A stretch of DNA of 64,000 bases from Endotrypanum monterogeii (Eukaryota; Euglenozoa; Kinetoplastea; Trypanosomatida; Trypanosomatidae): contig CM007348.1 in assembly GCA_000333855.2 (NCBI GenBank), positions 944,504-1,008,503 on the forward strand, in the 5' to 3' direction. Below, piece after piece: positions 42,551-54,135 of this stretch. How positions within the stretch are numbered: position 1 is the stretch's first letter; every line of letters starts with the position of its first letter. The notes under the pieces were generated by a model. That model saw only the letters and a program-made list of their open reading frames with translations. It ran no database searches and had not been told where the DNA came from. Both the position numbers and the translations under genes were made by a program.

Positions 42551-44914
42551 GACGAGAATGTGATGCGAGTTAAACAGCACAAGAGGGGGAAAAAACTTGT
42601 AAAAAATGTAAGTCGGTAGGACATACAAAGTCGAGTATGCACGCAGTTGTAGTGAACCCAAGAGAACGTGATCTACAGCAGTGGGGCGCACACCAGCACC
42701 ACATTTCCAGAAGCCGGGGAAAAAAGAACCGTAACCAAGCACGTATGAGGGGGAGGAAAGGAGTTCAATATGAGAAAGAAGCAAATACATCGCACACAAG
42801 CTGATTACCCGCTCGTGGACACATATCTGTGCGTCCCAAGGAGAAAAGGGGGAAAAGAACGGGGAGGGCTAACTGCACCTTCATACACTAGAAATATGAA
42901 ATGTGTAAAGGAAGTGACCCTCACATACTCGAGGAAGCCGAGACTCGGTATACCGTAAACCCATGTGAGCCGCACACCCTAGAAGGCAGCACTGCGGAGG
43001 TGTTAAGCCCTCGGAAAATAAGCTGTGTTGAGGTGCCAACACAATAATAATAAAAGACATCAATAACGCCCCGCATGATTTGAGGGCCATGATTTTTTTT
43101 TTCTTGCTAAGCAGAGACAAAAGGGATGGGCAAAAATAAACAACGTGACTGATATCCACGAGCTCAACTACTCTCCCTTGTCGCCTGATAGCCCGGGTAA
43201 TATCGCTCACATCTCAGGAGATGCTTCTTAGTGTTTTCCCATCCCTCTGCACTCAGGTGCTGTGGACGGAAAGCGGAGAGGGATCTTGAGGTTGGCCGCT
43301 CTTATCCCTCTCATTGCAGCAAATGAAAACGTCACCTACGCCCATAGAAGATTCGGTGCAGGTTTGCATCGCACCAGCGTACCCCGAGGGTGGGACGCGG
43401 CGTGATCTGCATAACCCCATGAATACACCTGTGTCAATCAAATCAAATATAATTAGCACCGTCAAAATGATCACAGGGGGGAACGTTGACCTTAGAACAG
43501 TGCTCAGCTCCGCTGCTCACAGCAGCTGTTGGATTGCACACAGACACTCGCGCCAGCAACTACAGCGCAGAGGTGGTCATGTAGAGTGCGTGCTGCCTTC
43601 AAAATAGAGAATACGATGCGAATATATAAGGGGAAGGGACATATTTCCCTCGAGAGATGCGTAGGTGATTTCGTGCCCCCTCACAAAACACCCTATACGA
43701 GATCTTATGAATCCCATTCACTTTTATGGTGGTGCAGAGCAGCTGATTCTCTATCATATGGTTTCACTGCACGCATACGTACCTCGCACTGAAACACTAG
43801 AGCTGACCGGGGAACGCGCGGGAGGGGGAAGGGGGGTGGCGAGAGCTGGGTATCTCGCCCTTCAGGCACCGAATCAATTTTCAAGGATGAGATCCAGATA
43901 AGGGGGAAAAAACTCTTTTCTATCGGCTACTCACGTATCCTGGATTCGTCCAACCACCCAGATGATGCTGGGGTGATGCAGCTACCCCCCCCGGGTGACA
44001 CGTAAGTCGCATGGAGAGGAGCGTTCGAGATAGATACAAGGTCAAGAATCAGGATGGAAGTGTTGGGCGGACCCCCAATAAAAAGGAAAGATGGTGTGTG
44101 AGGTGGATGAAGCGAGACGAATGGAACGAAGCTGCACTGCATACACGAAGTTACTAACCTGGGCTTGGAGGTGTCTGTTGACCCACGGATCACATTTTAT
44201 AAAAAAACGGTAACATTTCCTGGTGACTTGAAAGGTGGGTACAAAAGTTGAAATAGAAACAATGCCTCCTCTCTCAAGACAGGGGGGTTTTAAAAAAAAT
44301 GGGGAAAAACATCACTATCGTCGCAGAGACTAACACAGGAAAAGCGTAGCTCTCTGTTTGCTTGAATCACCCCTTCCTACTCGTCTCCGTTCGTATGGAA
44401 TCGATCCTTGTCCTTGTGTTCGCCTCGTGGGGGATGGGTGAGGGATGTAAAAGGAGAGGGGCTCAAATGAGACCACAGTGGTCAGAAAACATCAGGTGCT
44501 GTACAAAAGGAATTGTCTCGCAATAAGCACTGAGCTGCGGAACGGCTGTAAAAAAAAAAAAGACTGACAAGAAGGGAGGGGAGGGGGGACATTAAAAATA
44601 TATGTGCGCGGCGTAAAGTCAGAGAGAGTGTGGGGGAAACAAAGAGAAGGCGACTCAAGTCAGAATCGCCCGATAAGGCGTATAGAAAGCTGCCACACCC
44701 GGTATAGAGCTGCGGTATCGTTTATTTTTTTTCCACCTAGCAGGCGCAAAGGACTCAGAGAAGCACTCCTACAAGTCTTTGCGTTGAGTGAAGAAACCAC
44801 GCGTGTCGATGTGTGTCATTTCTTCACGTATCTCGATAACGTCACCGGCATGGTAACCAAAAGAAATGCAACGAGTTGGCGCGGCGCTCACGTCTGCGTT
44901 ATGCGCCATCAATT

Positions 44915-45457
44915 TTACGCCTCTGCCCAACCCCAACACGTACGGGCGTACGTCTGGTTGATGGTGTCCGACAGAGGCAGACTGCGCACGCCAAACTTGT
45001 CCAAGTCGTCTGGGGTGACAGTCACCTCCATCACGAGGCCCTTCTCAGCTCTCTGGAGGACTCTCAGGGTACTCATGTTTTGCAGAGGGCGGACAACAAC
45101 CGATGAAGGTTCCGACTTCAACCTTCCTTCTTTGCCACCACCCGCGCTCTGCGGTACATGCAAAATCGAAAACCCTTGCAGTAGGACGATATCACCAGGG
45201 TCGATGAAGGACGCAGCAGCTCCCCATGAGTTGTAGAAGTTGACTCGCAGAGGCGTCTTCTTAGCAGCGGCGGCGGCGGCGGCGGCGTCGGAATTGCATG
45301 GGGCTACAGAGCCAACAATAGTGAACACCCTGTCGTCCCCGAATTCACATGTGCGAAGGGGAATTGCGGTCAGCACGGTACAGCGAAGCGCCAGCTCAGG
45401 AAACTCCGTACCCTTCGCCAATCTCTGAAGGCGAGCGTAGGTTTCGTATGGCCCCAT
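44915..45457 (-). CDS. Small OB-fold-like protein (POT1-like candidate)
   Basis: A 180-residue protein from the ATG at 45457 (MGPYETYARLQRL); four codons above it open with GTG. By eye it has the layout of a single OB fold: YARLQRLAKG at the start, beta strands around LALRCTVLTAIPL and VFTIVGSV, an LRVNFYNSW strand, then PGDIVLLQGFSIL. This order (Y..L..L..G, TIV, strand ending in W, GDIV, IL) resembles the first OB domain of POT1/TEBP telomere single-strand-binding proteins. An eight-alanine run (residues 58-65) from a GCC/GCG-type repeat interrupts the loop before the fourth strand. A Gly/Lys/Ser linker precedes the C-terminal helix. Role in telomere or other single-strand nucleic-acid binding is inference; other OB-fold proteins (RPA-like) are possible. 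Confidence 0.75.
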   Translation of the reverse strand: MGPYETYARLQRLAKGTEFPELALRCTVLTAIPLRTCEFGDDRVFTIVGSVAPCNSDAAAAAAAAKKTPLRVNFYNSWGAAASFIDPGDIVLLQGFSILHVPQSAGGGKEGRLKSEPSSVVVRPLQNMSTLRVLQRAEKGLVMEVTVTPDDLDKFGVRSLPLSDTINQTYARTCWGWAEA

Positions 45458-46642
45458 TGTATGCTTCACGGCGTAAATGTTCTAGCATAAACAAACGCAC
45501 TGTCATGCCACAACCGAGAAAAAAGAGAGTAGAAAAGAATGAGACAGCGATACCAGGGACCCCTGTTGTGGGGGGGGAAGGGAAGGCAGAGACCAGAAGA
45601 CGCGTAGAAAAGAAGAGGAGCGTTACCAATATGTGCGAGGAACGAATGAATCAACCATGGAGGAGGGGGCGGAAGGAGAACGAGGAGACAAGAGCAGTGT
45701 GAAATGTGTTCACTCCGCACGCACACACACACACCCGCACTCGTGCACACCGTAATGCAAAGGGGGAGATACATGCCTCTGCTCTACACAAAACACCGTC
45801 AATCAGAGCGCATCCCTGCTTTTGAAGAAACACACAAAATAAAATGCACGACTGTAGCACGGAGGAGCGCCAGAACGGTCTCTCCTCTGCCCCAGCTGAT
45901 GAGTAAACGAATGAAGCAAAAAGGAACCTCGCGCGCGTGGCAGCTACAACACTTCACCGTGCTCCTACGAGGTCAATAAGGAAAAAATGAAGACCTAGTG
46001 TGTAAGAGAAATATAACGCACCGCAAGAAGAAATCCTGGAAATAATGCGCCGCAGAACGGTCATATTCAGTAAACGATTGGTGTCAGTGCTCCGAACACC
46101 AGCCGCGCACATACTCGAAATGCAACCACAGAAGTGGGAGACCACTGCCCTCTCCCTCTTGCAGGAGGCATACATATCTAGAGACGAGACCACGGCAGAT
46201 CCTAGTGGCGATAGAGGGATTTTTAAAAGGAGTACAATAGTGCACTTAAATCGATGTTGCCAACGCTCCCCACACTGTTGAATAAAATGTTGCTCAAGGT
46301 GCCATGCATGTCAATCCAGATAAGCGGTGGGGAGAAACAGAAAAAAAGGAGGGTGAAGAATGCGACAGGAATGGCGACGCAAAAAAATCTACGGAGAATG
46401 GAACAGGTCAGACGGGAGACGAGCTTTCAAAAAAGCTTCCATGAGGCGGCAACCACAGTCCCTAGAGAAAGAGCAGACAAAGTAGAAAACGGTTTCCTTC
46501 CGTCCCCCCGCTCTTTCTACACTCCTCAGAGGCTCCTGGAAGCTTGATGGGCTCGGGGACACTCCCTTTCAAGGAGCTTTGCGTGTACGCGCCGACATCT
46601 CCTCCGCCATACGCCACTGACTGTGCGTCATCCTGTCGCGTG
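45458..46642. other. Spacer upstream of the OB-fold gene
   Basis: About 1.2 kb, with a short CA run near 45721-45733 and purine-rich tracts. It should carry the transporter's 3'UTR at the high end and the OB-fold gene's splice signals at the low end. No gene is seen. Confidence 0.55.
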
Positions 46643-48865
46643 CTATGGACTGTGCCTCCCCCCATGCTCAGAAGGGAGGACATAGTTGGTGAGGGGTACC
46701 ATCCACGTCACGAGACACGCTGTGAACACCAACGTAATCACAGTACCACAAAAAAGAAAATCCTTCGCTCGCAGGTACATCTTCCCCTTCGAGTCCTCGG
46801 CAAGGAGTGAGTTGACGTTGGGAAACGAGCTGATGGGGAATGCCATGGCACCGGAACACATGAGGGCGGCCAGCATCACCATCGACTGGGGAGTGACAGC
46901 TCCAATACCAGAGGACTGCGGCATAAGAAAGCCAATTTTAACGATGATAGGCAACAATATCATAGCTGCGACCGTGTGCGATACAAATGTAGTAATGACA
47001 CCCACCAAGACAAGCACCACCAGCAGGGTCAAATACGGCGGCGAGTTTGTCAGCGTTGATTTCATACTCAATGCGATAATGTCGAGCATGCGAGAGTCTC
47101 GAGCGCACAGCCCCAACATATTACCGCCGGCAAGCAAAAACATAAGATGCCAAGACAGCGTATTGAAGTCTTCCTTCGAAAGGATGCCAATGCCAAAGAA
47201 CACCACGATAGGAATGAGAGCAACAATTCCAGTATCCCCGAAAAAAAGATTTGGTGGCAGCATCCAGAGCGTAATCGTGATAGCCGACACCACTAGCACG
47301 ACCATGCGCGTCGCGGAAGACACCTGCCGTTCTGCGGCAGTGTTGACAACCTGAAGTGGGATGTACAGAACATCAGCAAATGGCCGCCACACGACCAGCA
47401 CAACCGCCCACGCGGCGGTCACACTGAAGAGTACGACCGGTAGAGCGACAGAGACCCACTGGGCAAAGGAAATCTTGTAGAAACTAAGCGCTGAGATGGC
47501 GACAGCATTCTGAGGAGACGCAATCGGAGAGAGCATACCGCCAATGTTGCAGGCAAACGCCAGACCGAGAAGAATACCATGAGGCGCCTTCGTCCCCTCT
47601 GGGAATTCCCAGAGCGTCCGCTGTATCACCCCGAGAACGAGCAAGGGTGCTGCAACATTGGATACAAACGCACAAAGTAGGCAGCTCGACATCATCACGC
47701 CCAGCAGATACAGAGGTGGGCGGTGTGCTGTCCACCGATGCAACATGCTTGCGGCGTACATCTCCAGGTTCGTTCGCGAGAATGCCTTGGCTATCGTGAG
47801 ACCACCCATGACGAGGATCTGGACATGATTGAAGAGTTTACCAAGGATAATCTGCGACGCTACCGTCGCTGTCGCACTAGTATGTGTTGCTGGATCAACA
47901 ACAATGCGTAACGGGACTGCAAAAAGAGGAATAAGCATTGCAGTGCAGAAAAACGGAATCGCTTCGGTAATCCACAGTGTAATGATGAGCACAAAAAGCG
48001 CTAGGCAGTTGTGGGCTGCCGGCTCCTCCTCTAGCAGCGGCAGTCGCTTCACCGCCAAAAAAAGAGTGGCCCCAAGAAAGATGTAACGCCATCTCGCATG
48101 CCACTCCTGCGACATGGTCACATTCGCGTACTGGTCCAGAGGCACCTTGAACTTGCGCTCAAAGTCAACGCTAACGTTCGACATGAGGTTGTGCAACCGC
48201 GGCATTACGGTGACCAAGCGCGAGCGGGAAAGTTCGGCCTCGATGGCTGCTGTGCAATCGCCTTCCATGCGACGATATTTCTTTAGCTTCTTGGCAGATT
48301 TTCGGACAGCTTCGAGGTTCAGCTCTGCGAAATGCTGCAGCTGATGCGCATTAGAATACCACTCGAGAAACAGCGTCCGCGGCGCGTTGGTCTCCAATAC
48401 CCTCACCTGGGAGTCACCGATGAGGCGAAAAAAGAGGCGCTTCAGGAGAGCGCCGAAGCCGCTGAACCGAGAGTCCAGCCTCAACTCCTCGTCCTGGACA
48501 GACGACTCACATAACGAGACGGATGTAGTGGTCAAAAGCCCTGTCTCCTCGTTTGGTGTCTCGTCGTTGGCGCTGCCGCCCTTCTTGCGGCGGTAGAACT
48601 TCCGAGGCTTTGTCGGTGGAGCGGCAGGAAGGTCGGGATTCATTTCCATGAGTCTGTCATGTTCCTCCTGAAGGTCTGCCATGAGTTGCAGGAAAAGACC
48701 CTCGGCCTTTGCGAGCTCCTCTAATATGATCTTAAAGAGTTCATCTATGAACTCACTACCTCGCAACTCTGAGTTGTGGATGAGCTGCTTGAGTCGCTTG
48801 TAGCTGACGTAATACTCAGCCCACTCCTGTACCACCTCATCTTGCAGGCGTTTTCCGAATTTCAT
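46643..48865 (-). CDS. PHO91: SPX-domain sodium/phosphate-type symporter (PHO91-like)
   Basis: A 740-residue membrane transporter. An SPX domain occupies about residues 1-230: MKFGKRLQDEVVQEWAEYYVSYKRLKQL places Y22 and K26 exactly where the basic phosphate/inositol-pyrophosphate pocket of SPX proteins has them, and a lysine-rich helix (KSAKKLKKYRRM, near residue 190) supplies the rest. About a dozen hydrophobic segments follow, in a DASS/sodium-anion symporter fold (ITEAIPFFCTAMLIPLF; ACNIGGMLSPIASPQNAVA; HLMFLLAGGNMLGL; PQSMVMLAALMCSGAMAFP). This SPX-DASS fusion is that of yeast Pho87/90/91. In trypanosomes the Pho91 protein acts in acidocalcisomes or the contractile vacuole, releases phosphate and responds to inositol pyrophosphates. 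Location here is inferred from those relatives; sulphate or dicarboxylate transport is the family alternative. Confidence 0.94.
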   Translation of the reverse strand: MKFGKRLQDEVVQEWAEYYVSYKRLKQLIHNSELRGSEFIDELFKIILEELAKAEGLFLQLMADLQEEHDRLMEMNPDLPAAPPTKPRKFYRRKKGGSANDETPNEETGLLTTTSVSLCESSVQDEELRLDSRFSGFGALLKRLFFRLIGDSQVRVLETNAPRTLFLEWYSNAHQLQHFAELNLEAVRKSAKKLKKYRRMEGDCTAAIEAELSRSRLVTVMPRLHNLMSNVSVDFERKFKVPLDQYANVTMSQEWHARWRYIFLGATLFLAVKRLPLLEEEPAAHNCLALFVLIITLWITEAIPFFCTAMLIPLFAVPLRIVVDPATHTSATATVASQIILGKLFNHVQILVMGGLTIAKAFSRTNLEMYAASMLHRWTAHRPPLYLLGVMMSSCLLCAFVSNVAAPLLVLGVIQRTLWEFPEGTKAPHGILLGLAFACNIGGMLSPIASPQNAVAISALSFYKISFAQWVSVALPVVLFSVTAAWAVVLVVWRPFADVLYIPLQVVNTAAERQVSSATRMVVLVVSAITITLWMLPPNLFFGDTGIVALIPIVVFFGIGILSKEDFNTLSWHLMFLLAGGNMLGLCARDSRMLDIIALSMKSTLTNSPPYLTLLVVLVLVGVITTFVSHTVAAMILLPIIVKIGFLMPQSSGIGAVTPQSMVMLAALMCSGAMAFPISSFPNVNSLLAEDSKGKMYLRAKDFLFCGTVITLVFTACLVTWMVPLTNYVLPSEHGGRHSP

Positions 48866-51145
48866 AGCTTCTTTAGTGGTTATCCAAGAGAGTCACAGCG
48901 TCTGCGCGAGCGTGTCAATGGACGGCGCCACTACCTGTTCGTGTCTGCGTATATAGAAAACAATGTACTATGCGACAGTATGCAAAAAACAAAAAAAAAA
49001 CAATGTGAAAAAGAGGACGAATACAGTGAAGTGGAGGCATGTAGAATGCTTGAAAGATGGGAAAAAATGCAATCTTCTCCAGATATCCTTGCTGCTCATC
49101 GTTATCATCGCCTACACGTCCACCCTAGGGACAAGTACACGCGTGGCACCCAAGGAAAATAGAGGGTCGATAAATTACGGGGCACTAAATGAGGCGACAG
49201 CGGCGCTGTTAGTGGGACAAGAGCAGCACACCGTAGTGATGCATGACGCCTGCACCGCCTCCCCCCCACCCCCCGAAATGTCCCCGCAGACTCCTCCAAA
49301 GCAAAACAAACACTACGAAGAGGAAAAAAAGATGTGACCATCAACATATTTGTGTGAAGGAACGCAGCAGCTCAAAACGCTGTCGGCGCAGTAAAAAAAT
49401 ACCGTTGAGCAAAGTACTCGGGAGAAGCCACATGTGGCTTGACTAGTGTAAAAAAAAAAAAAACAATGAGGTTTATCGCCCGCAACAGAGAAGCGGCGAG
49501 AATGAAACTCGGATGCCATAACAATCTAGTGTCTGCAGGTGGCATTATAGCTGCATGAGAATGTGAGAAAGAGGTAGATCACCATCCAAGTACGAGGACT
49601 GTCGCAGATGCGGTCGGCCTAAAACCCCTGAGAGGCCTGCAGCAAGAATCCACAGGCAGCGGACGCTCTGGTAATAGATTGGTATCACAATGCGAGAGGG
49701 AGTACAGCACCACTCCGACTTCACCACATAGACCATTCAGCAAAAAAAAACAAAAAATATGTTCTGCACAATGATCCCTCTGGTACACATACGACAGTAT
49801 GCAACATGTCCTGGGACACAGAGGAGATGAAATAGTGGTGCCTCAACGTTGCCTCGTGTAGCCGCAGCCTTAGGAAGCTCGTTGAACACCTGCTTACCCT
49901 CAACCGTTAGCCACTGTTCCCCACATCTCTTTCGGCTCCCTCAGCACTGAGAAAGATTGCCGAATCAGTACTAACACCAACCAACTGATCGACTATGGGG
50001 GACTACTGGGTTCCTCCGATATTACCACCCACCATCTAGGCTGTCGCGTAGGAAATATCCAAAGGATCATTCCTTCGCGACTGTGGTTGACGCACACAAC
50101 ACCTCGTCTCCAATCTCTCTGCATCCCATTTATGTGTGAGGCATGCCTGTGCTGTATTGTGGCAAACACGCCTGCAACTAGCAGCATCGATGCAAGTCAC
50201 TCGCATAACCCTTCTCTGGCTTCTCTGGAGAAAAAAAAAACGTAGACGCCACGCACCGTCTGAGCTACCAATGGGCAAAGCCAAAAGGAGACTGATTAGC
50301 CGCCCCGGGCGCCGTCTGTCTGGTCGTCTGCCTTTCAGAGTATTATTCACAACTACGGTAAGGGGGAAAAAGGGGAGTCCAGTAGCAGCACTACCGCCCC
50401 TGCTGTCCCTCTCTCGATACGGATATCATCTCCAGAGTATCCGCAACCCCAACCGAAGCAGGTAGTGATGATGGTGATGTCAGGAAATATCGGGGTAGTT
50501 GCACACACATGACCTCCTTTGTCGACTACCCACAGGATACCGCCGCCAGCGTGAAATAGGAGCAAGTGCGAGCAGCCCGAGAAAATCTCCGAAAGACACA
50601 TCAGTGTGTGTCCTTCGCTATTTTTTTTTTTTGCTTGGTTGGAACAACCATAAAAATTCTTTTTTGTGTTAGTGCCGCGATCACTGCCCCATGCGGAAGC
50701 GGACGCCATTTGAGCTGGCTCAAGAAGGCGTGCACCGAATAGTGTCATGGCCTCGTCATGTTTCGTATTTCACGCTCGAAAAAGAGGGTCGCCCGACATA
50801 CCTGAAGTCCCAAGTAACGTCGAGAGTAGCCGTCCCTTCAACAGTGTGGATCGATGTATGTCAGTGGTGTTGAATGCATCGGAGATCACTTGAGACCTCG
50901 ATAGGTTCAATAAAGATTTTGTCTCCTTCCACCGAAAAAGAAGTGCGAGGATAGTATGCACCAAAGCAGTTGTGTGTTTTCTACTGAAAAAAAAGTCGCT
51001 GACAAAATAAATCAGCGCTGATGAGACGATAGGAAATCGGTCTTTTATGCCTACTGCCCTCAGCCGATGCCGCATCTCGAAATGTCAAGTCATCAGTGAC
51101 TCTCTTCACCCTTCCCGTGATGGAGACGTTGGACAAATCGCCGTG

Positions 51146-51204
51146 GACATCTGAGATGTCATTCCGATCGCCAATATCGAGATGGTGAGCTTCGCAAGCT
51201 CACC
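51146..51204. other. Tandem perfect hairpins
   Basis: Three inverted repeats follow each other in 59 bp: GACATC-tga-GATGTC (51146-51160, with a 6-bp stem and an added pair around a one-base loop possible), CGAT...ATCG (short, about 51165-51180), and GGTGAGCTT-cgc-AAGCTCACC (51184-51204, a perfect 9-bp stem with a 3-nt loop). The strong outer hairpins fold the same way on either strand. A structured RNA or protein-binding site is possible. Confidence 0.6.
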
Positions 51205-51623
51205 CTAGTCGTAATGCTGCGGTAAACACCCACCACCGTCAATCTGGCGGTACAAAGCTGTAGAGAAAAAGTATAAAGAATGTATATGAAGCACACGACA
51301 TGATAAAGCAGTACGGACAGGCAGTGATATGCAAAAAAAAACTTCCATTGTGTTCAGAAAGGAGATATGACAAAATGCAAAGAGAAGTGGAAAGAGAGAA
51401 CCGAGACACACAGGAACAGTTCAAAAAAAGAGCGACACCGCGCCTCTCCTCGTGAGAACAACGAATACCGACGGCAGCATCAAGGATTCGGATCACGCAA
51501 AACTTGCGTCACCCGCGTCGCGTATGAGAAGCGCGCAGCCACCCACCAGTGCGTGTGCACACAACCCGTCCTTTATAAGAAATGTTTTTTTTTGTGGAAT
51601 AGCCCACTGAAGTAGATACTTTT

Positions 51624-52166
51624 ATCTCCTCACGAGGGCGTGATGCCGTTCCAGTGAAAAGATCACCTTCGCATCGCGCACATCTCAGTCACAGTAGAGC
51701 CTCAGCTCAACCNNNNNNNNNNNNNNNNNNNNNNNNNNNNNNNNNNNNNNNNNNNNNNNNNNNNNNNNNNNNNNNNNNNNNNNNNNNNNNNNNNNNNNNN
51801 NNNNNNNNNNNNTTAGCTCTGCCCACCACCCCGGCCTCGTGGGCCGTAAAACAGAAAACCTCATTATGTGGTCAGCCATCGGAACCGACCCTCGGGACTG
51901 GCTCAGGGCCTCCGCTGGTAGGCAGTGATCCCCACCACACCAAGTGCATTCGAGTTACGCTGACACCCATTCCGCCCTGTGGACAGCGCAAGCGTCAGTA
52001 CTCTCGCAGCCCAGGTGCTCACAACACCATCCAGGACCTGAACGTTGACACCAGTGGCGACACCGCACTCAGACAACCCAGGAGCCACAGATGCTTGCTC
52101 CCCGGGTGATGCTCTGTCGGAGATGGACTGGCAGTGACCGTGGGAAGGAGTGGCGATTTGCCTGGT
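51624..52166. mobile_element. Dispersed repeat, copy B (SIDER-like candidate)
   Basis: The second copy of the 551-bp repeat at 13469-14019, same orientation, 99% identical outside the gap. The unread middle corresponds to 13558-13664 of copy A, 107 bases. It lies in the long region downstream of the CCCH gene's coding part, plausibly in or near its 3'UTR. Left flank ACTTTT, right flank TCTCTCTCACCC; neither matches copy A flanks, so no larger duplication is implied. Confidence 0.75.
51713..51812. other. Assembly gap of exactly 100 N
   Basis: One hundred Ns, a conventional placeholder for a gap of unknown size, sit inside copy B of the dispersed repeat. The matching interval of copy A is 107 bases. 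Confidence 0.99.
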
Positions 52167-53153
52167 CTCTCTCTCACCCACCCTAGCCGGGCTCAGTGAG
52201 CACGCTCTCTCGTGAAATACCCCTCCCGCCCCCCCCCCACCACACACACCGGTTACCCCCCCCCTCAACCTGAACGGCTCGTCCTGAGTGCTCAGGAGAC
52301 AAAAATAGAGCTCAAAAAGAGGAAAGAGAAGGAAGCAGCACCACGCATGGCAAACCCCCTTTGGGCACAGAGTAAATTCGAAGCGAAACGGGAAAACAGC
52401 GCCCCCCTAAAAAAAAAAATTAAAATACACACACACACACACACTACATCGTGTGCACACGCTCCACATATCATCGCAGGTATGATGAAGTGATGACAAG
52501 TCCTAGTTCGATCCCCACTGCAGAGGCTGGAAACAGGCGGAAGACCTGTTACTGGTGAGCCAGCCTTTGTATCATTGAATGCTCGGATTAAAAATCCGCC
52601 CGTCTACTGCGCTTGTCGCTCTCGCCCCCACCCCTTTCCCGAGCTCCTAACGATCAAAAGACACAACATCTCCTCTCCCACTAGCTCCCACATTGTGCAT
52701 GTATCTATTCGTCTCCGGTCGCTTCAGCACTCGTACTGTGACATGCTAGTAGATCAGCATTCTACTGTGAGCAACGCCCTGAAGAAGTTCCAACACCACT
52801 ACCCCGCCCCATACTCCTGTTCGAAAAATATGTTTTGTTCTGATCGACTGAGAAGTACACGGGTCGCGGAGAGCCTGCGAGACGTATTCCCGTCGAGAGA
52901 TTCACCTCCCCCGAACCAGATGTGGACAAGTTGTTGGATACTATCAGGCCACGTGCTTGGAGATGTCCTCACGCATATCATCCGACACATGACAAGTTAA
53001 GATAATAAGAATGGGAAGAGGTCAGGTTATATAACAGGCGGAGACACCAGCAATAATAGACAGAAACACACACAAGTAAAACGGAATGTGCAGCCAACAT
53101 TGGCGCCGCTCTGTTATTATACTTACACCGATGTACACAAGTGCAAAACAACA

Positions 53154-53156
<3 letters not shown>

Positions 53157-53191
<35 letters not shown>
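53157..53191. repeat. (TA)n microsatellite
   Basis: A TA array of about 35 bp, among the longest in the window, within the gene desert. Confidence 0.95.
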
Positions 53192-53193
<2 letters not shown>

Positions 53194-53760
53194 CCCGCAA
53201 TGGAACGCTTTCGCGGAAAGACAGAGCGTGAAGGGCATCGGAGAAGCATACAGCTGCGCCTCCAAATTGTCGACCTCGAGGGGCAAAGATGTGCATGCAC
53301 GCTTTACAGTGCATTTGTTTCCTCACTGGTCCCCAAGTACCTCAGTGTCACCACTGCCCTTTGTATGCGAGCACATACCCCCGCTCGGCACTCTGTTCTG
53401 CGAACACCGTAATGTGGCATCACGTGATAAACGGCGAGAGGGGAGGGAGAGTTTTATGACTCGAAACGAACAAAAGACTCGCGCGCAGGAATATTATACC
53501 ACCTTGGACAGCTGTCAATGCGGGAAAAGAAATCGAGTGCGTTCACTCACACCGGTGGATCGAAGCCGTCCGGTAGGATTTTGGGGGGGGGGGCGGGGGA
53601 GGCTTCTGAGAAAGCCCTCTTTACGGCATCATGACGTAGTCATTCATGCATTCCATCCATCGCGACGCCTCACCCATCGCCAACGTTAACGCCGTACATG
53701 CCAGCGGTCATGAAAAAAAAAAAAGAGCGTGGCAATGTATATGCGCATCCACATAGACAC

Positions 53761-53769
<9 letters not shown>

Positions 53770-53791
<22 letters not shown>

Positions 53792-53794
53792 CAC
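53770..53794. repeat. (CA)n microsatellite
   Basis: A CA array of about 25 bp preceded by ACATACATAC units. Confidence 0.9.
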
Positions 53795-54071
53795 CGCAAA
53801 AGAGGCAAAAGCAGAAATTGTGGAAAAAGAGTCGAGTGTACGTGGGAAGCACTAAATGGAAATATATGAAAGCGATGCGCGTAAAGAAAAAAGTGCTGAT
53901 CTGTTGGTGTACTAAAAAAAAGAAGCGAGGAATGGGAGGAAGAAACAGGGAGAGGGGCAATGGGGAAAAGAAGAAAGGAGAGAAGAGGGGGGAGACACAA
54001 CTCAACAAAAAAGAGGAAGACAAGAATCTGAGAAGTGACTCGGGAACAGATGTTGTGATACTTGGAGTGAT

Positions 54072-54134
<63 letters not shown>
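54072..54134. repeat. Compound (TA)n-(GT)n microsatellite
   Basis: A TA array of about 19 bp runs straight into a GT array of about 44 bp, the longest dinucleotide block in the window. It begins 230 bp downstream of the CCCH gene's stop codon, in the presumed 3'UTR. Alternating purine-pyrimidine DNA of this length can adopt Z-form. Confidence 0.95.

Positions 54135-54135
<1 letters not shown>

Larger units (their letters stand above)
42394..44914. other. Spacer upstream of GDH
   Basis: About 2.5 kb without a gene that I can support. The (TA)n array at 42521-42547 lies near the GDH start, and there are A-runs and G-runs near 44280-44600. Short frames on both strands are scattered and mostly lack ATG. 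The part close to 44914 is the OB-fold gene's 3'UTR. Confidence 0.55.

Noticed and set aside
52505..52520. GTTCGATCCCC string like a tRNA T-loop
   Set aside because: No matching T-stem, anticodon arm or acceptor could be built on either strand.
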